64,000 bases of DNA from Acaudatibacter sp963835495 (GCA_963835495.1 CAWIFQ010000003.1:1488001-1552000), one strand, 5' to 3'; positions 16,864-26,503 are shown, counted from the stretch's first letter. Made by a program: numbers and translations. Notes: a model not told the origin generated them from the letters alone.

Positions 16864-18414
16864 CTACGCTGCCACCGGCGATGCGGCCGGGTGGCTCGAG
16901 CCTAGCTCGTAGCTGTAGCGGACCTCGTCGTCGGCGCCGACGCCGCGGAGCTCGACCTCGAAGCCCCAGAGGTCGGCGATGTAGCCCAGCACAGCCTTGG
17001 CGTCGTTCTCCGCCAGCGGGACGTCGTTGTGCATGCGGTGAGTGAGCTGCAACCGCCGGTCGCCGGCCAGGTCTGCGGCGGTCACCTGGATGTTCGGATC
17101 GCGCGGACCCGGGTCGTACTGGCTGGCCAGAGCGCGGCGCACCTCTTTGTAGCCACGCTCGTCGTGGATCGCGGCGATCTTGTAGTGGCTGTCGGCGGCC
17201 CGGTCCTCGAGCTTGAACAGCTTCATCTTCCGCATCAGGTGCGGGCTCAGATACTGGGCGATGAAGCTGTCGTCCCGGTAGTTGGCCCAGGCGTTCTTCA
17301 GCGCCCCGAGCGGATCGCCGCAGCCGGCGATTTCCGGCAGGTATTGGCGGTCCTCTTCGGTCGGATCGGTGGCGATCCGCTCGATGTCGCACATCATCTC
17401 GAAGCCGAGCGCATAGGGGTTGAGGCCGGAGAAGCGCGGATCGTCGAAGTCGGGCTGGAACACCACCGCGGTGTGGCTGGTGAGGAACTCGAGCAGGGAC
17501 CCGTCGCTGATCTTCCCCAGGTCGTACAGCCGGTTCATGATCTTGTAGTGCACCCAGGTGGCGCAGCCCTCGTTCATCACCTTGGTCTGCCGCTGCGGGA
17601 AGAAGTACTGGGCGATGTTGCGCACGATGCGCAGCAGTTCGCGCTCCCAGTCGCGTAGCTGAGGTGAGAACTTCTCCAGGAAATACAGCAGGTTTTCCTC
17701 TGGAAGCTGCGGCGCGCCACGCGGCGCGTCGGCCTTGCCGACGCTCTTCGCGCCCCCGCGCCCGCCGGCGGTCGGCGGCAAGGTTCGCCACAGGTCGTTG
17801 TAGCTGTCGCTGGCGTGGGTCTGGCGCGCCTCGGCCCTGGCCTGCTCTTCGACCAGGCTCGGCCGCGCGCGGCGGCCGTAGCGGTTGACGCCTTGGTCCA
17901 TCAGCGCATGGGCGGCGTCGAGGACGCGCTCCACCGCGGCGATCCCGTGCCGCTCCTCGCAGTGGGCGATATAGCTCTTGGCGAAGTTCAGGTAGTCCAG
18001 AATGCCGCCCGCGTCGGTCTGCTCCTTGAACAGATAGTTGTTCTTGAAAAAGTGGTTATGGCCAAAAGCTGCGTGCGCCATCACCAGCGCCTGCATCGTC
18101 ATGGTGTTCTCTTCCATGATGTAGGAGATGCAGGGATTGGAGTTGATCACGATCTCATAGGCGAGGCCCGAGTAGCCCTTGCGGTACATCGCCTCGTCGC
18201 GGGCGAAGCGCTTCCCGAACGACCAGTGGTGGTAGAAGATCGGCATCCCGATCGACGAATAGGCGTCGAGCATCTGCTCGGAGCTGATCAGCTCGACCTG
18301 GTTCGGATAGGGATCGAGGCCCATCTCGCCGACCGCGATCTCCTGGATCGCGTCATAGGTGCGCTTGAGCGTATCGAAGGTCCACTCGCCGGTCTCGAAC
18401 AGCAGGCCACTCAT
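16864..18414 (-). CDS. spoVR: SpoVR family protein
   Basis: A 516-residue SpoVR family protein (YcgB in E. coli). Family hallmarks are the N-terminal PYPNQVELISSEQMLDAYSS near residue 37, SFGKRFARDE near 65 and the His-rich AHAAFGHNHFFKNN near 112; NEGCATWVHY near 282 is the most conserved block. The biochemical role is not established; in B. subtilis it affects spore cortex, and in non-sporulating bacteria it travels with prkA and a DUF444 gene. Here it is the last gene of exactly that operon, 21 bp after DUF444. Stationary-phase or starvation expression is inferred. Confidence 0.95.
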   Translation of the reverse strand: MSGLLFETGEWTFDTLKRTYDAIQEIAVGEMGLDPYPNQVELISSEQMLDAYSSIGMPIFYHHWSFGKRFARDEAMYRKGYSGLAYEIVINSNPCISYIMEENTMTMQALVMAHAAFGHNHFFKNNYLFKEQTDAGGILDYLNFAKSYIAHCEERHGIAAVERVLDAAHALMDQGVNRYGRRARPSLVEEQARAEARQTHASDSYNDLWRTLPPTAGGRGGAKSVGKADAPRGAPQLPEENLLYFLEKFSPQLRDWERELLRIVRNIAQYFFPQRQTKVMNEGCATWVHYKIMNRLYDLGKISDGSLLEFLTSHTAVVFQPDFDDPRFSGLNPYALGFEMMCDIERIATDPTEEDRQYLPEIAGCGDPLGALKNAWANYRDDSFIAQYLSPHLMRKMKLFKLEDRAADSHYKIAAIHDERGYKEVRRALASQYDPGPRDPNIQVTAADLAGDRRLQLTHRMHNDVPLAENDAKAVLGYIADLWGFEVELRGVGADDEVRYSYELGSSHPAASPVAA

Positions 18415-18435
18415 GGCGACGACGCCTCCCTAGGC

Positions 18436-19743
18436 TCACGCGGCCTTGCGCGTCTTGGCGAACAGTTGGTGCAGCACCGGGAACACGTCGGACTTGCTGA
18501 ACACGCGCTTCATCGCGAAGTTCGGCCGCGTGACCGTCGCGTAGTCTTTCCACAGTTCGCTGACGTTGAGGCTGGAGAGAAAGATCTCTTCCTGGCGCGG
18601 GTCGTAGACCTCGACGTAGGCGAAGTACTGGCAGATCGGCAGGATCTCCTCCGTCAGCAGCTGGATGCAGGTCTGGCTGTCGCTGGAGTAGTTGTCGCCG
18701 TCGGACGCCTGGGCGGCGTAGATGTTCCACTCATCGACCGGATAGCGGTCTTCGATCACGCGGCGCATCTCGGCCAGCGCCGTGGAAACGACGGTGCCCC
18801 CGGTTTCCCGGCTGTTGAAGAAGGTATCCTCGTCGACCTCCTTGGCCTGCGAGGTATGGCGGATGAAGACCACGTCGACGTGCTCGTATTGACGGCTGAG
18901 GAACAGGTGCAGCAGCAGGAAGAACCGCTTGGCGAGGTCCTTCATGTCCTCGGTCATCGAGCCTGACACGTCCATCAGGCAGAACATCACCGCCTGGGCG
19001 CTCGGCTGCGGCACGGCCTCGAAGCGGTTGTAGCGCAGGTCGACCGGGTCGATGTAGGCGACGCGCTGCGATTTGGCGCGCAAGGCTCGGCGGCGGGCCT
19101 GGAGGTCCGCGATCTGCGCTTCGTAGAGCACGCTGCAGTCGTCCTTCGCCCTCAACTCGGCGATTTCTGTATCCAAAGCGGCGATATCCACCGCCTTCGG
19201 CCGCCCGAGGCAAATCCGCCGGGCCAGGCTGTGGCGCAGGGTGCGCACCAGATTGAGATTGGTCGGCGAGCCGCTGGCGCTATGGCCGGCGCGGTGATAG
19301 CGCACCACCGCCGTGTCCTTCAGCTGCGCCTTGGCCAGATCCGGCAGCTCAAGCTCCTCGAACAGCGCGTTGAGATACTCTTCGGCGCTGATGGTGAAGC
19401 GGAACTCGTCCTCGCCCTCGCCGTCGGGCGAGCCCTTCGATCCCTTCTCGCCCTCCCCCGACTTCGGCTTGGGCAGCGTATCGCCGCGGACGAACTCCTT
19501 GTTGCCGGGCAGCACCTGGTCGCGGTCGCCGCCCTGCGAAGAGTGGCGCAGCCGCGGCTCGGCGATCCGCTTCATCGGGATGCTGACGACTTCCTTGCTT
19601 TCGACGTCGCCCAGGGCGCGCTCGCGGATCGACCGGGACACCGCGTCCTTGATCGCCGCCTTGGCCAGACGGATGAACCGCTGCCGGTTGGGCAGGCTCT
19701 TGCCGCTGGGGTTGAGCCGGCGATCGATGACGTTGAAGCTCAT
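18436..19743 (-). CDS. DUF444 family protein (YeaH/YhbH type)
   Basis: A 435-residue DUF444 protein, middle gene of the prkA operon. It starts MSFNVIDRRLNPSGKSLPNR, has the charged internal region typical of YeaH, and carries a von Willebrand A-like segment (CLMDVSGSMTEDMKDLAKRF near residue 250) whose DxSxS motif could bind a metal. Proteins of this family are thought to work with the PrkA kinase in stationary phase and nitrogen stress. The ATG at 19743 lies 5 bp after the prkA stop; a longer in-frame start would overlap prkA. Confidence 0.94.
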   Translation of the reverse strand: MSFNVIDRRLNPSGKSLPNRQRFIRLAKAAIKDAVSRSIRERALGDVESKEVVSIPMKRIAEPRLRHSSQGGDRDQVLPGNKEFVRGDTLPKPKSGEGEKGSKGSPDGEGEDEFRFTISAEEYLNALFEELELPDLAKAQLKDTAVVRYHRAGHSASGSPTNLNLVRTLRHSLARRICLGRPKAVDIAALDTEIAELRAKDDCSVLYEAQIADLQARRRALRAKSQRVAYIDPVDLRYNRFEAVPQPSAQAVMFCLMDVSGSMTEDMKDLAKRFFLLLHLFLSRQYEHVDVVFIRHTSQAKEVDEDTFFNSRETGGTVVSTALAEMRRVIEDRYPVDEWNIYAAQASDGDNYSSDSQTCIQLLTEEILPICQYFAYVEVYDPRQEEIFLSSLNVSELWKDYATVTRPNFAMKRVFSKSDVFPVLHQLFAKTRKAA

Positions 19744-19748
19744 GCCGG

Positions 19749-21704
19749 TCAGCCGGCCTTGTCGACGCGCATGTACCACTCGACCAGGCGCCGGGTCTGG
19801 CGGGCGGTGTAGCCGCGGCTGACCATCCGTTCGACGAAGTCGTTGTGCTTCTTCTCGGCTTCCTTATCGCCCTTGGTGGAGAAGCTGATCACCGGAAGCA
19901 GGTCTTCGACCTGGGTGAACATGCGCTTTTCGATCACCTCCCGGATCTTCTCGTAGGACGTCCAGGAAGGGTTCTTGCCGCCGTGGGCCGCGCGGGCGCG
20001 AAGCGCGAACTTCACCACCTCGTTGCGGAAGTCCTTCGGGTTGGCGATGCCGGCCGGCTTCTCGATCTTGGAGAGCTCCTGATCGAGCATCTTGCGGTCG
20101 AACAGCTCGCCGGTGTCGGGATCCTTGAAGTCCTGGTCCTCGACCCACGCATCGGCGTAGGCGACGTAGCGGTCGAACAGGTTCTGGCCGTAGTCGCCGT
20201 AGCTCTCCAGGTAGGCCTTCTGGATCTCGTTGCCGATGAACTCGGCGTATCGGGCCGCCAGCTCGGTCTTGATGAACTCGATGTAGGCCTTCTCGGTCGC
20301 CTCGGGATAGCGGGCGCGCCGGATCGACTGCTCGAGCACATACATCAAGTGCACCGGATCGGCGGCGACCTCCTCGTTGTCGAAGTTGAAGGTCTCGGCC
20401 AGGATCTTGAAGGCGAAGCGGGTCGAGACGCCGTTCATCCCTTCGTCCATGCCCGCCATGTCGCGGTACTCTTGCATGGACTTGGCCTTGGGATCGACGT
20501 CCTTCAGGTTCTCGCCGTTGTAGACCCGCATCTTCGAAAACAGGTTGGAGTTCTCGTGCTCCTTCAGGCGCGAGAGCACACAGAACTTCGACAGCATGTC
20601 GAGCGTCGCCGGCGCGCACGGGGCTTCCGCCAGATCGCTCGACTGCAGCAGCTTGGTGTAGATCGCCGTCTCTTCGTTGGTGCGCAGGCAGTAGGGCACG
20701 TTGACCACGCAGATGCGGTCGATCATCGCCTCGTTGTTCTTGTTGTTCTTGAAGCTCTGCCACTCCGACTCGTTGGAGTGCGCCAGCACCACGCCCTGAT
20801 AGGGAATGGCGCCGATGCTCTCGGTGCCGACGTAGTTGCCTTCCTGCGTCGCGGTCAGCAGCGGGTGCAGCATCTTGATCGGCGCCTTGAACATCTCGAC
20901 GAACTCGAGAAGGCCCTGGGTCGTGAGGTTGAGGCCGCCGGAATAGGAATAGGCGTCGGCGTCGTTCTGGCCGAAGAACTCCAGCTTGCGGATGTCGACC
21001 TTGCCCACCAGGGACGAGATGTCCTGGTTGTTGTCGTCGCCCGGCTCGGTCTTGGCGACGCAGATCTGGTTGAGCTTGGACGGGGTCAGCCGCACGACGG
21101 TGAACTGCGAGATATCGCCGTCGAACTCGGCCACGCGCTTCACGGCCCAGGGCGACATCAGGCCGGTCAGGTAACGCCGCGGAATGCCGTAGCGGTCGTC
21201 CAGCAGCGGCCCCAGCCGATCCGGATCGAACAGTCCCAGCGGGGATTCGAACACCGGGCTGATCTGGTCGCCGGCCTTCAGCGCATAGATGGGCATCTGC
21301 TCCATCAGCGACTTCAGCCGCTCGGCCAGCGATGACTTGCCGCCGCCGACCGGCCCCAGCAGGTAGAGGATCTGCTTGCGCTCCTCCAAACCCTGCGCCG
21401 CATGTTTGAAGAAGCCGACGATCCGCTCGATCGTCTCTTCCATCCCGAAGAAGTCGGAAAAGGTCGGATAGCGCTTGATCGAGCGGTTCATGAAGATCCG
21501 CCCCAACCTCGGGTCGGTCGAAGTGTCGATCACCTCGGGCTCACCGATCGAGGCGAGCATCCGCTCGGCGGCGTTGGCGAACGTGGTCGGCGTCTCGCGA
21601 CAGAGCGTGAGATAGTCGCGCAGCGACATTTCGGTCTGCCGTCGGCTCTCGAACAGGCTCGAGTAGAGATCGAAAACGTCGGAGGCGGGGGTCATCATAT
21701 TCAT
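19749..21704 (-). CDS. prkA: PrkA family serine protein kinase
   Basis: A 651-residue PrkA (YeaG in E. coli): an AAA-type ATPase domain fused to a C-terminal kinase-like domain, reported to phosphorylate serine residues and to affect stationary-phase survival. Walker A is ILYLLGPVGGGKSSLAERL near residue 115; LEFVEMFKAPIKMLHPLLTA near 265 and EAMIDRICVVNVPYCLR near 325 are conserved family blocks. It heads the operon prkA / DUF444 / spoVR. The likely promoter is in the 591-bp region upstream; no clear general-stress (EcfG) site was seen there. Confidence 0.95.
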   Translation of the reverse strand: MNMMTPASDVFDLYSSLFESRRQTEMSLRDYLTLCRETPTTFANAAERMLASIGEPEVIDTSTDPRLGRIFMNRSIKRYPTFSDFFGMEETIERIVGFFKHAAQGLEERKQILYLLGPVGGGKSSLAERLKSLMEQMPIYALKAGDQISPVFESPLGLFDPDRLGPLLDDRYGIPRRYLTGLMSPWAVKRVAEFDGDISQFTVVRLTPSKLNQICVAKTEPGDDNNQDISSLVGKVDIRKLEFFGQNDADAYSYSGGLNLTTQGLLEFVEMFKAPIKMLHPLLTATQEGNYVGTESIGAIPYQGVVLAHSNESEWQSFKNNKNNEAMIDRICVVNVPYCLRTNEETAIYTKLLQSSDLAEAPCAPATLDMLSKFCVLSRLKEHENSNLFSKMRVYNGENLKDVDPKAKSMQEYRDMAGMDEGMNGVSTRFAFKILAETFNFDNEEVAADPVHLMYVLEQSIRRARYPEATEKAYIEFIKTELAARYAEFIGNEIQKAYLESYGDYGQNLFDRYVAYADAWVEDQDFKDPDTGELFDRKMLDQELSKIEKPAGIANPKDFRNEVVKFALRARAAHGGKNPSWTSYEKIREVIEKRMFTQVEDLLPVISFSTKGDKEAEKKHNDFVERMVSRGYTARQTRRLVEWYMRVDKAG

Positions 21705-22295
21705 CGGGTCTACCGTCAGATCTGGAGGAGACAGGTGTGGCGAGCGGCGCTGTCACAGCGCGTCAAAGCATTGGCGTGGAAGGGCGAAACGATGGCGCGC
21801 CAAGCAGGTGTGGCGGCGGCTGATTGTAGAAGTCGACCAGTGAATGTGCGCGACAGGTCCTGCGCGTTGTATTCGCGGCCGTTGCAGCAATACTTCATCG
21901 CTTCCCCGTCATACCGACTAGGACGTACGATATACGATCTCTCGCAGGCCGCCGGCGGAGAGCACGTCGCCGCCGGTGCGGTTACTTCGAGAAGAGCGTC
22001 ACAATCGAATCACGAAACTATAGTCTCGCCTTCTTGCCCCAAGGAGAAGGCCCCGCCGTAGTTATCAACATGTGTCCCAGCGCCGCAGCCGTCCGACGGC
22101 CTGGTTTGAATGGCGAACCGCGGCGTCTGCGCACAAACCGATCAAAGAAGCGGCAGGACGCTGAAAAGCGGCTGAAGGCGAATCCGTCGCATCGACAGCG
22201 GGCAAAACGGTTTCCCTCGCCTCGATTCACGACGATCGCGCTACAAGCGGCGGGACGTTGGGGACGGGCTTGGTCCGGCCGGCGAGGAGGGTTCG
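21705..22295. other. Long divergent intergenic region upstream of prkA
   Basis: This 591-bp stretch between prkA and the divergent MFS gene is relatively AT-rich and has no convincing gene on either strand. One small perfect hairpin (GCGCTG TCA CAGCGC, 21747-21761) is visible. It presumably holds both promoters. I looked for the EcfG-type GGAAC/CGTT pattern in the prkA direction and did not find it. Confidence 0.55.
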
Positions 22296-23471
22296 ATGGC
22301 GCGGCGATACTTCTCCGGCATCACCCGCAACACGGTCCTGCTGACCTTCGCCAGTCTGTTCGCCGACATCTCGACCGAAATGCTTTATCCGGTCCTGCCG
22401 GTGTTCCTGATCCAGACGCTGAAGGCGAGCGGCAGCATCGTCGGCCTGGTGGAAGGCGTCGCCGGCGCCACCCAGAACATCGTCCAGGGCTTCTCCGGCT
22501 CGCTCTCCGACAAACTGCGCAAGCGAAAGTCGATCGCGATGGCTGGCTACGCGCTGGCGGCGCTCGGCAAGCCGTTGATCGGCCTTTCGAGCGTCTGGCA
22601 GGGCGTCCTCGGCGGCCGCTTCCTGGACCGGCTCGGCACCGGCATCCGCTCGGCGCCGCGCGACGCCCTGATCGCCGCTTCCGTCGACGAAGAGAACCGG
22701 GGCAAGGCGTTCGGCCTGGAGGGCGTCGGCGACAACGCCGGCGCGTTCCTCGGGCCGCTGCTGGCGGTCCTGCTGCTATCGGTCCTGCACGTTCCGATCC
22801 GCCTGATCTTCTATGTCGCGGTCATCCCGGGGCTGCTCGCGTTCGCGATGATCACGCTGGTCGCCGAGGGCCGTTCCGCCGCGCCGGACGCGAAGATGGG
22901 CCTCAAAACCGGAAGGTTTCCCAAGGCCTATTGGACCTATCTGCTGGTGACAGCGATCTTCGGCATCGGCAACTCGAGCAACGCCTTCCTGATCCTGCAG
23001 ACCAGGGCGCTCGGCGCCTCGCTGACCACGACCATTCTGATCTACGCCGGCTTCAACCTGGTGGCCGCGTTGATCTCCTATCCGGCCGGCTTCCTGTCGG
23101 ACCGGCTTGGCCGGCGCAACGTCCTGCTCGTCTCGTTCGCGCTGTTCCTGGCTGCCTACCTTGGCTTCGCGCTCACCCGCAGCCTAGCTGTCATCGGCTT
23201 CCTGTTCGGCCTCTACGGCCTGTCGCAGGGGATCTTCCGATCTGCGGGCAAGGCGCTGGCCAGCGACCTCTCGCCCGAGGAACTGCGCGCCGGCGGCGTC
23301 GGTTGGTACAGCACCACGGTGGGGCTGACGGGCCTCGCCGCGAGCCTAGCAGCGGGTCTGATTTGGGATCGCGTCGGCCACAGCGCCGTCTTTCTACTGG
23401 GCGCGGCGTCGGGGGTGGCAGGCTCCATCGCCCTATTGGCCTTGGTCCGCGCCAAGCCGGCGCGCGGCTGA
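22296..23471 (+). CDS. Major facilitator superfamily transporter
   Basis: A 391-residue MFS protein with about twelve hydrophobic helices. FSGSLSDKLRKRKSIAMAGY near residue 68 is the loop 2-3 motif, and YPAGFLSDRLGRRNVLLVS near 265 is its repeat in the second half. DRLGTGIRSAPRDALIAASV near 110 recalls the YfcJ/Bcr-like MFS subgroup with a conserved cytoplasmic RSAPRDA loop. Direction and substrate are not evident; drug or metabolite efflux is most common. Its stop overlaps the next start as TGATG, implying coupled translation with the outer-membrane protein. Confidence 0.92.
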   Translation: MARRYFSGITRNTVLLTFASLFADISTEMLYPVLPVFLIQTLKASGSIVGLVEGVAGATQNIVQGFSGSLSDKLRKRKSIAMAGYALAALGKPLIGLSSVWQGVLGGRFLDRLGTGIRSAPRDALIAASVDEENRGKAFGLEGVGDNAGAFLGPLLAVLLLSVLHVPIRLIFYVAVIPGLLAFAMITLVAEGRSAAPDAKMGLKTGRFPKAYWTYLLVTAIFGIGNSSNAFLILQTRALGASLTTTILIYAGFNLVAALISYPAGFLSDRLGRRNVLLVSFALFLAAYLGFALTRSLAVIGFLFGLYGLSQGIFRSAGKALASDLSPEELRAGGVGWYSTTVGLTGLAASLAAGLIWDRVGHSAVFLLGAASGVAGSIALLALVRAKPARG

Positions 23472-24268
23472 TGCAGCGTACCGAGCCGCCGGCCCGACCC
23501 CGGCTTCTGGCGTTCGGCGCGGGCCTGATGGCTCTGGCCCTCCTGTCTGCATTGCCGGCGCGCGCCGGGCCGCCGTTCGTCACCGACGACCCTGAGCCGG
23601 TCGATCTGGGGCATTGGGAGGTCTACGCCTTTTCCGCCGGCGCTGTTGGCAAGGGCGACGCCAGCGGGTTCGGGCCGTCCATCGAGGTCAACTACGGCGC
23701 CGCGTCGAATCTGCAGCTGCATGTGATCGGCAACGTCGCCTACGACGACCCCGCCGGCGGACCGGCGGTGATGGGGCTCGGCGACACCGAACTGGGCGTG
23801 AAGTACCGCTTGATCAATCCAGGCAAGGACGACTGGTGGCCGCAGGTCGGCGTCTTCCCGCTGGTCGAGGTCCCGACCGGCAACGCCCGGCGCAACCTCG
23901 GCGGCGGGTATGTGGCGGCCTTCCTGCCAGTCTGGGTGCAGAAGGATTTCGGCAAGTGGACCACCTACGGCGGCGGCGGCTATTGGATCAATCCGGGGCC
24001 TGGCAATCGCAACTACTGGTTCGCCGGCTGGCTGCTGCAGCGCCAGGTCACCGACAAGCTCGCCCTCGGCGTCGAGGTCTTCCACCAGACCTCGAGCATG
24101 GTAGGCCGCGGCGGCTCGACCGGCTTCAGCGCCGGCGGGCAGTACGACTTCACCGACCACTACCACCTGCTGTTCTCGGCCGGCCGCGGCGGCCTGTCGT
24201 ACGCCGTCGACGCCGCGGCGATCAAAGACCCGATCACTTACTACGCGGCGTTCCAGTGGACGTTCTGA
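23471..24268 (+). CDS. Predicted outer-membrane beta-barrel protein
   Basis: A 265-residue exported protein: an N-terminal signal (ALALLSALPARAGPPF, cleavage near residue 33) followed by alternating beta-rich stretches such as HWEVYAFSAGAVGKGD, GLGDTELGVKYRLIN and a terminal ITYYAAFQWTF ending in aromatic Phe, as outer-membrane barrels do. It resembles the MetA-pathway/transporter family of outer-membrane proteins of unknown function. One-base coupling to the MFS gene suggests an inner-outer membrane pair for the same compound, which is inference. Confidence 0.8.
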   Translation: MQRTEPPARPRLLAFGAGLMALALLSALPARAGPPFVTDDPEPVDLGHWEVYAFSAGAVGKGDASGFGPSIEVNYGAASNLQLHVIGNVAYDDPAGGPAVMGLGDTELGVKYRLINPGKDDWWPQVGVFPLVEVPTGNARRNLGGGYVAAFLPVWVQKDFGKWTTYGGGGYWINPGPGNRNYWFAGWLLQRQVTDKLALGVEVFHQTSSMVGRGGSTGFSAGGQYDFTDHYHLLFSAGRGGLSYAVDAAAIKDPITYYAAFQWTF

Positions 24269-24346
24269 GCCTCGCCGTGCCGCGACGACAGCCTTGCATG
24301 GCCGCCCAGCCGGCGCGCAAATCGGCGAAATCCAATGGAGGTCGCC

Positions 24347-25174
24347 ATGCCGAGAGCCAGGAACGGCGCGGTCGAAATCGAATTCCAGACGTTCGGCGAC
24401 GCGGCGCGCGAGGCTGTGCTGCTGATCAACGGGCTCGGCTCGCAGATGACGCGCTGGCCGGAGGCGTTCTGCGACCGGCTGGTGGGGCGCGGCCTGTTCC
24501 CTATCCGCTTCGACAACCGCGACACCGGGCTTTCCACCTGGTGCGAGGGCCAGAGCTACAGCGTCGATGACATGGCCGCCGACGGCGCGGCGGTGCTGGA
24601 CGCGGTCGGCAAGCAGAAGGCGCACATCGTCGGCGTCTCGATGGGCGGAATGATCGCCCAGGTGTTCGCCGCCAACTACCCGGCGCGGACACTGTCACTC
24701 ACATCGATCATGTCGAACACCGGCAATCCCGACGCGCCGCCGCCGAACGTCGAGCTGCTGAACGCCCGCCCGCTCGACCCGAGCGACCCGAACTTCATCG
24801 CCGACACCGTGGCGCGGGCCGAGGCGATCGGCAGCCCGGCCTTTCCGTGGCCGCCCGGCGCGCTGGCCGCGCGGGCCAGGGCCGAGGCCGACCGGGCGTT
24901 CAACCCGCCCGGCGTGCAGCGGCAGATGGCGGCGATCCGTGCGGGCGGCGACCGGCGACCCAAGCTGGCGACGATCAAGGCCCCGACCATGGTCTTGCAC
25001 GGCGCTGACGATCCGCTCGTGCCGGCCGCCGGCGGCCGCGACACGGCCGACAACATTCCCGGCGCGGAACTGCGCATCGTGCCCGGCATGGGCCACGACC
25101 TGCCGCCGGCGCTGTACGACATCTTCATCGAAACCATTTCGCGGGCGGTCGAACGCGCCCACGCGACTGTCTGA
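24347..25174 (+). CDS. Alpha/beta hydrolase
   Basis: A 275-residue soluble alpha/beta hydrolase. The oxyanion segment VLLINGLGSQMTRWPEAFCD lies near residue 25, FDNRDTGLST near 56, the nucleophile elbow IVGVSMGGMIAQ near 98, the acid in VLHGADDPLVP near 220 and the histidine in PGMGHDLPP near 248. The DNRxxGxS motif is characteristic of the group near 3-oxoadipate enol-lactonases and aclacinomycin methylesterases. I use the ATG at 24347 because GGAGG lies five bases upstream; an ATG at 24335 overlaps that site. Confidence 0.92.
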   Translation: MPRARNGAVEIEFQTFGDAAREAVLLINGLGSQMTRWPEAFCDRLVGRGLFPIRFDNRDTGLSTWCEGQSYSVDDMAADGAAVLDAVGKQKAHIVGVSMGGMIAQVFAANYPARTLSLTSIMSNTGNPDAPPPNVELLNARPLDPSDPNFIADTVARAEAIGSPAFPWPPGALAARARAEADRAFNPPGVQRQMAAIRAGGDRRPKLATIKAPTMVLHGADDPLVPAAGGRDTADNIPGAELRIVPGMGHDLPPALYDIFIETISRAVERAHATV

Positions 25175-25186
25175 GGAAACATCGCC

Positions 25187-26221
25187 ATGGCTGACGACGC
25201 CCCCAAGCTGATCACCCGCCTGCTGCCCGAGGATGAGTACACCCACACCCCGGACGCGGCCTCGAACTACAATGAAAGCATGTACTTCAACGTGTTCGAT
25301 CACCGGACCCAGGTCGGCGGCTGGTTCCGCATCGGCAACCGGCCGAACGAGGGCTACGCCGAGATGAGCGTCTGCCTCTATCTGCCGGGCGGGCGGGTCG
25401 GCTTCATGTTCGGGCGGCCGAAGATCGCCAACAACGACGAGATGAACGCGGGCGGCCTGAAGATCGAGGTGGTCGAGCCGTTCAAGAGGTTGCGGCTGAC
25501 CTACGACGGCAAGGTGTGCCTGATGGACCGTCCGTTCGATATGGCAAATCCTTCCAAGGCGTTCCGCGACAATCCTCAGGTCGATTGCAAGATCGAGCTC
25601 GACTACGAGGGCGTCAGCCCGATGTACGGCGGCGAGACGGTTCGCGAGGACGGCGTTCCGCGCGAGATCGACCCCGAGAAGTCGTTCGCCAAGGCCCACT
25701 ACGAGCAGCACGTCGCCGCGAAGGGCAGCTTCACCGTCGCCGGCGAGACCCACCAGATCGACGGCTTCGGCCTGCGCGACAAGTCGTGGGGCCCAAGGCA
25801 TTGGTCGGCGATCAACTGGTATCGCTGGTGCCCGCTGAACTTCGGCCGGGACTTCGGCATGATGCTCTCGATCGTCACCGGCGCCGACGGGACGCCGCAC
25901 GAAGGGGGCATGGTGTTCGCCGATGGCGCCTACGACCTGATCTCCGAATGCAAGATGGACACCGATTGGGACGAGCACGGCTATCAGACCGCCCTGCGCG
26001 CCAAGGTGAAGACCCGCGGCGGCAAGAGCTATGAGGTCAGCGGCAAGGTGCTCTCGCTGATCCCGCTGCGCAGCCGCCGCAAGGGGCCCGACGGCAGCGA
26101 ACTCAACACCCGCATCACCGAGGGGATGACCGAGTACCGCTGCGGCGACCTGGTCGGTTACGGGCTGTCCGAATATCTCGACCAGATCGTCGACGGAAAG
26201 CCGAGCGGCATGGGGGCGTAG
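25187..26221 (+). CDS. CrtC-like/DUF7064-type protein of unknown function
   Basis: A 344-residue protein without signal peptide that resembles the two-lobed lipocalin-like fold of hydroxyneurosporene synthase relatives (DUF7064/7065). GFGLRDKSWGPRHWSAINWY near residue 187 is the best hallmark (HSWG/KSWG-type motif), with RIGNRPNEGYAEMSVCLYLP near 48 in the first lobe. Family members cluster with steroid or terpenoid catabolism genes; a substrate-binding or hydratase role is inferred, not shown. It lies 12 bp after a hydrolase and 2 bp before a rubredoxin gene, so the three are probably co-transcribed. Confidence 0.8.
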   Translation: MADDAPKLITRLLPEDEYTHTPDAASNYNESMYFNVFDHRTQVGGWFRIGNRPNEGYAEMSVCLYLPGGRVGFMFGRPKIANNDEMNAGGLKIEVVEPFKRLRLTYDGKVCLMDRPFDMANPSKAFRDNPQVDCKIELDYEGVSPMYGGETVREDGVPREIDPEKSFAKAHYEQHVAAKGSFTVAGETHQIDGFGLRDKSWGPRHWSAINWYRWCPLNFGRDFGMMLSIVTGADGTPHEGGMVFADGAYDLISECKMDTDWDEHGYQTALRAKVKTRGGKSYEVSGKVLSLIPLRSRRKGPDGSELNTRITEGMTEYRCGDLVGYGLSEYLDQIVDGKPSGMGA

Positions 26222-26223
26222 GC

Positions 26224-26400
26224 GTGGCGGCGCCGTTCAAGACGTTCCAGTGTGGCACTTGCGGCTTCATCTACGACGAGGCGGCGGGCCTGCCCGATGA
26301 AGGCTTTCCGCCCGGCACGCGCTGGGCCGACATCCCGGACGACTGGGTGTGCCCGGACTGCACCATGGCCAAGGCGCAGTTCGACATGGCCGAGATCTAA
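26224..26400 (+). CDS. Rubredoxin
   Basis: A 58-residue rubredoxin, a one-iron electron carrier. The four iron-binding cysteines are in FQCGTCGFIYDEAAG (residues 9-23) and DDWVCPDCTMAKAQF (residues 39-53). The usual CPxCG after the second pair is CPDCT here. The start is a GTG two bases after the upstream stop, so translation is coupled. It could pass electrons to an alkane-type or P450-type oxygenase; the P450 at the left edge of the window is one candidate, but nothing links them directly. Confidence 0.95.
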   Translation: MAAPFKTFQCGTCGFIYDEAAGLPDEGFPPGTRWADIPDDWVCPDCTMAKAQFDMAEI

Positions 26401-26503
26401 CTCGCCTGCGGCACGAGTTTGGCACGCACGCTGACGAAACGTCCCGCCTTGGGAAACCCCCTCTCTTGGGAACCTAGGGCGGACCGCCAATGGAGTTCGT
26501 CAG

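Noticed and set aside
22018..22230. Minus-strand frame of 70 codons in the region upstream of the MFS gene
   Set aside because: Arg/Phe-rich, with no ribosome-binding site and no homologue I know; most likely chance.
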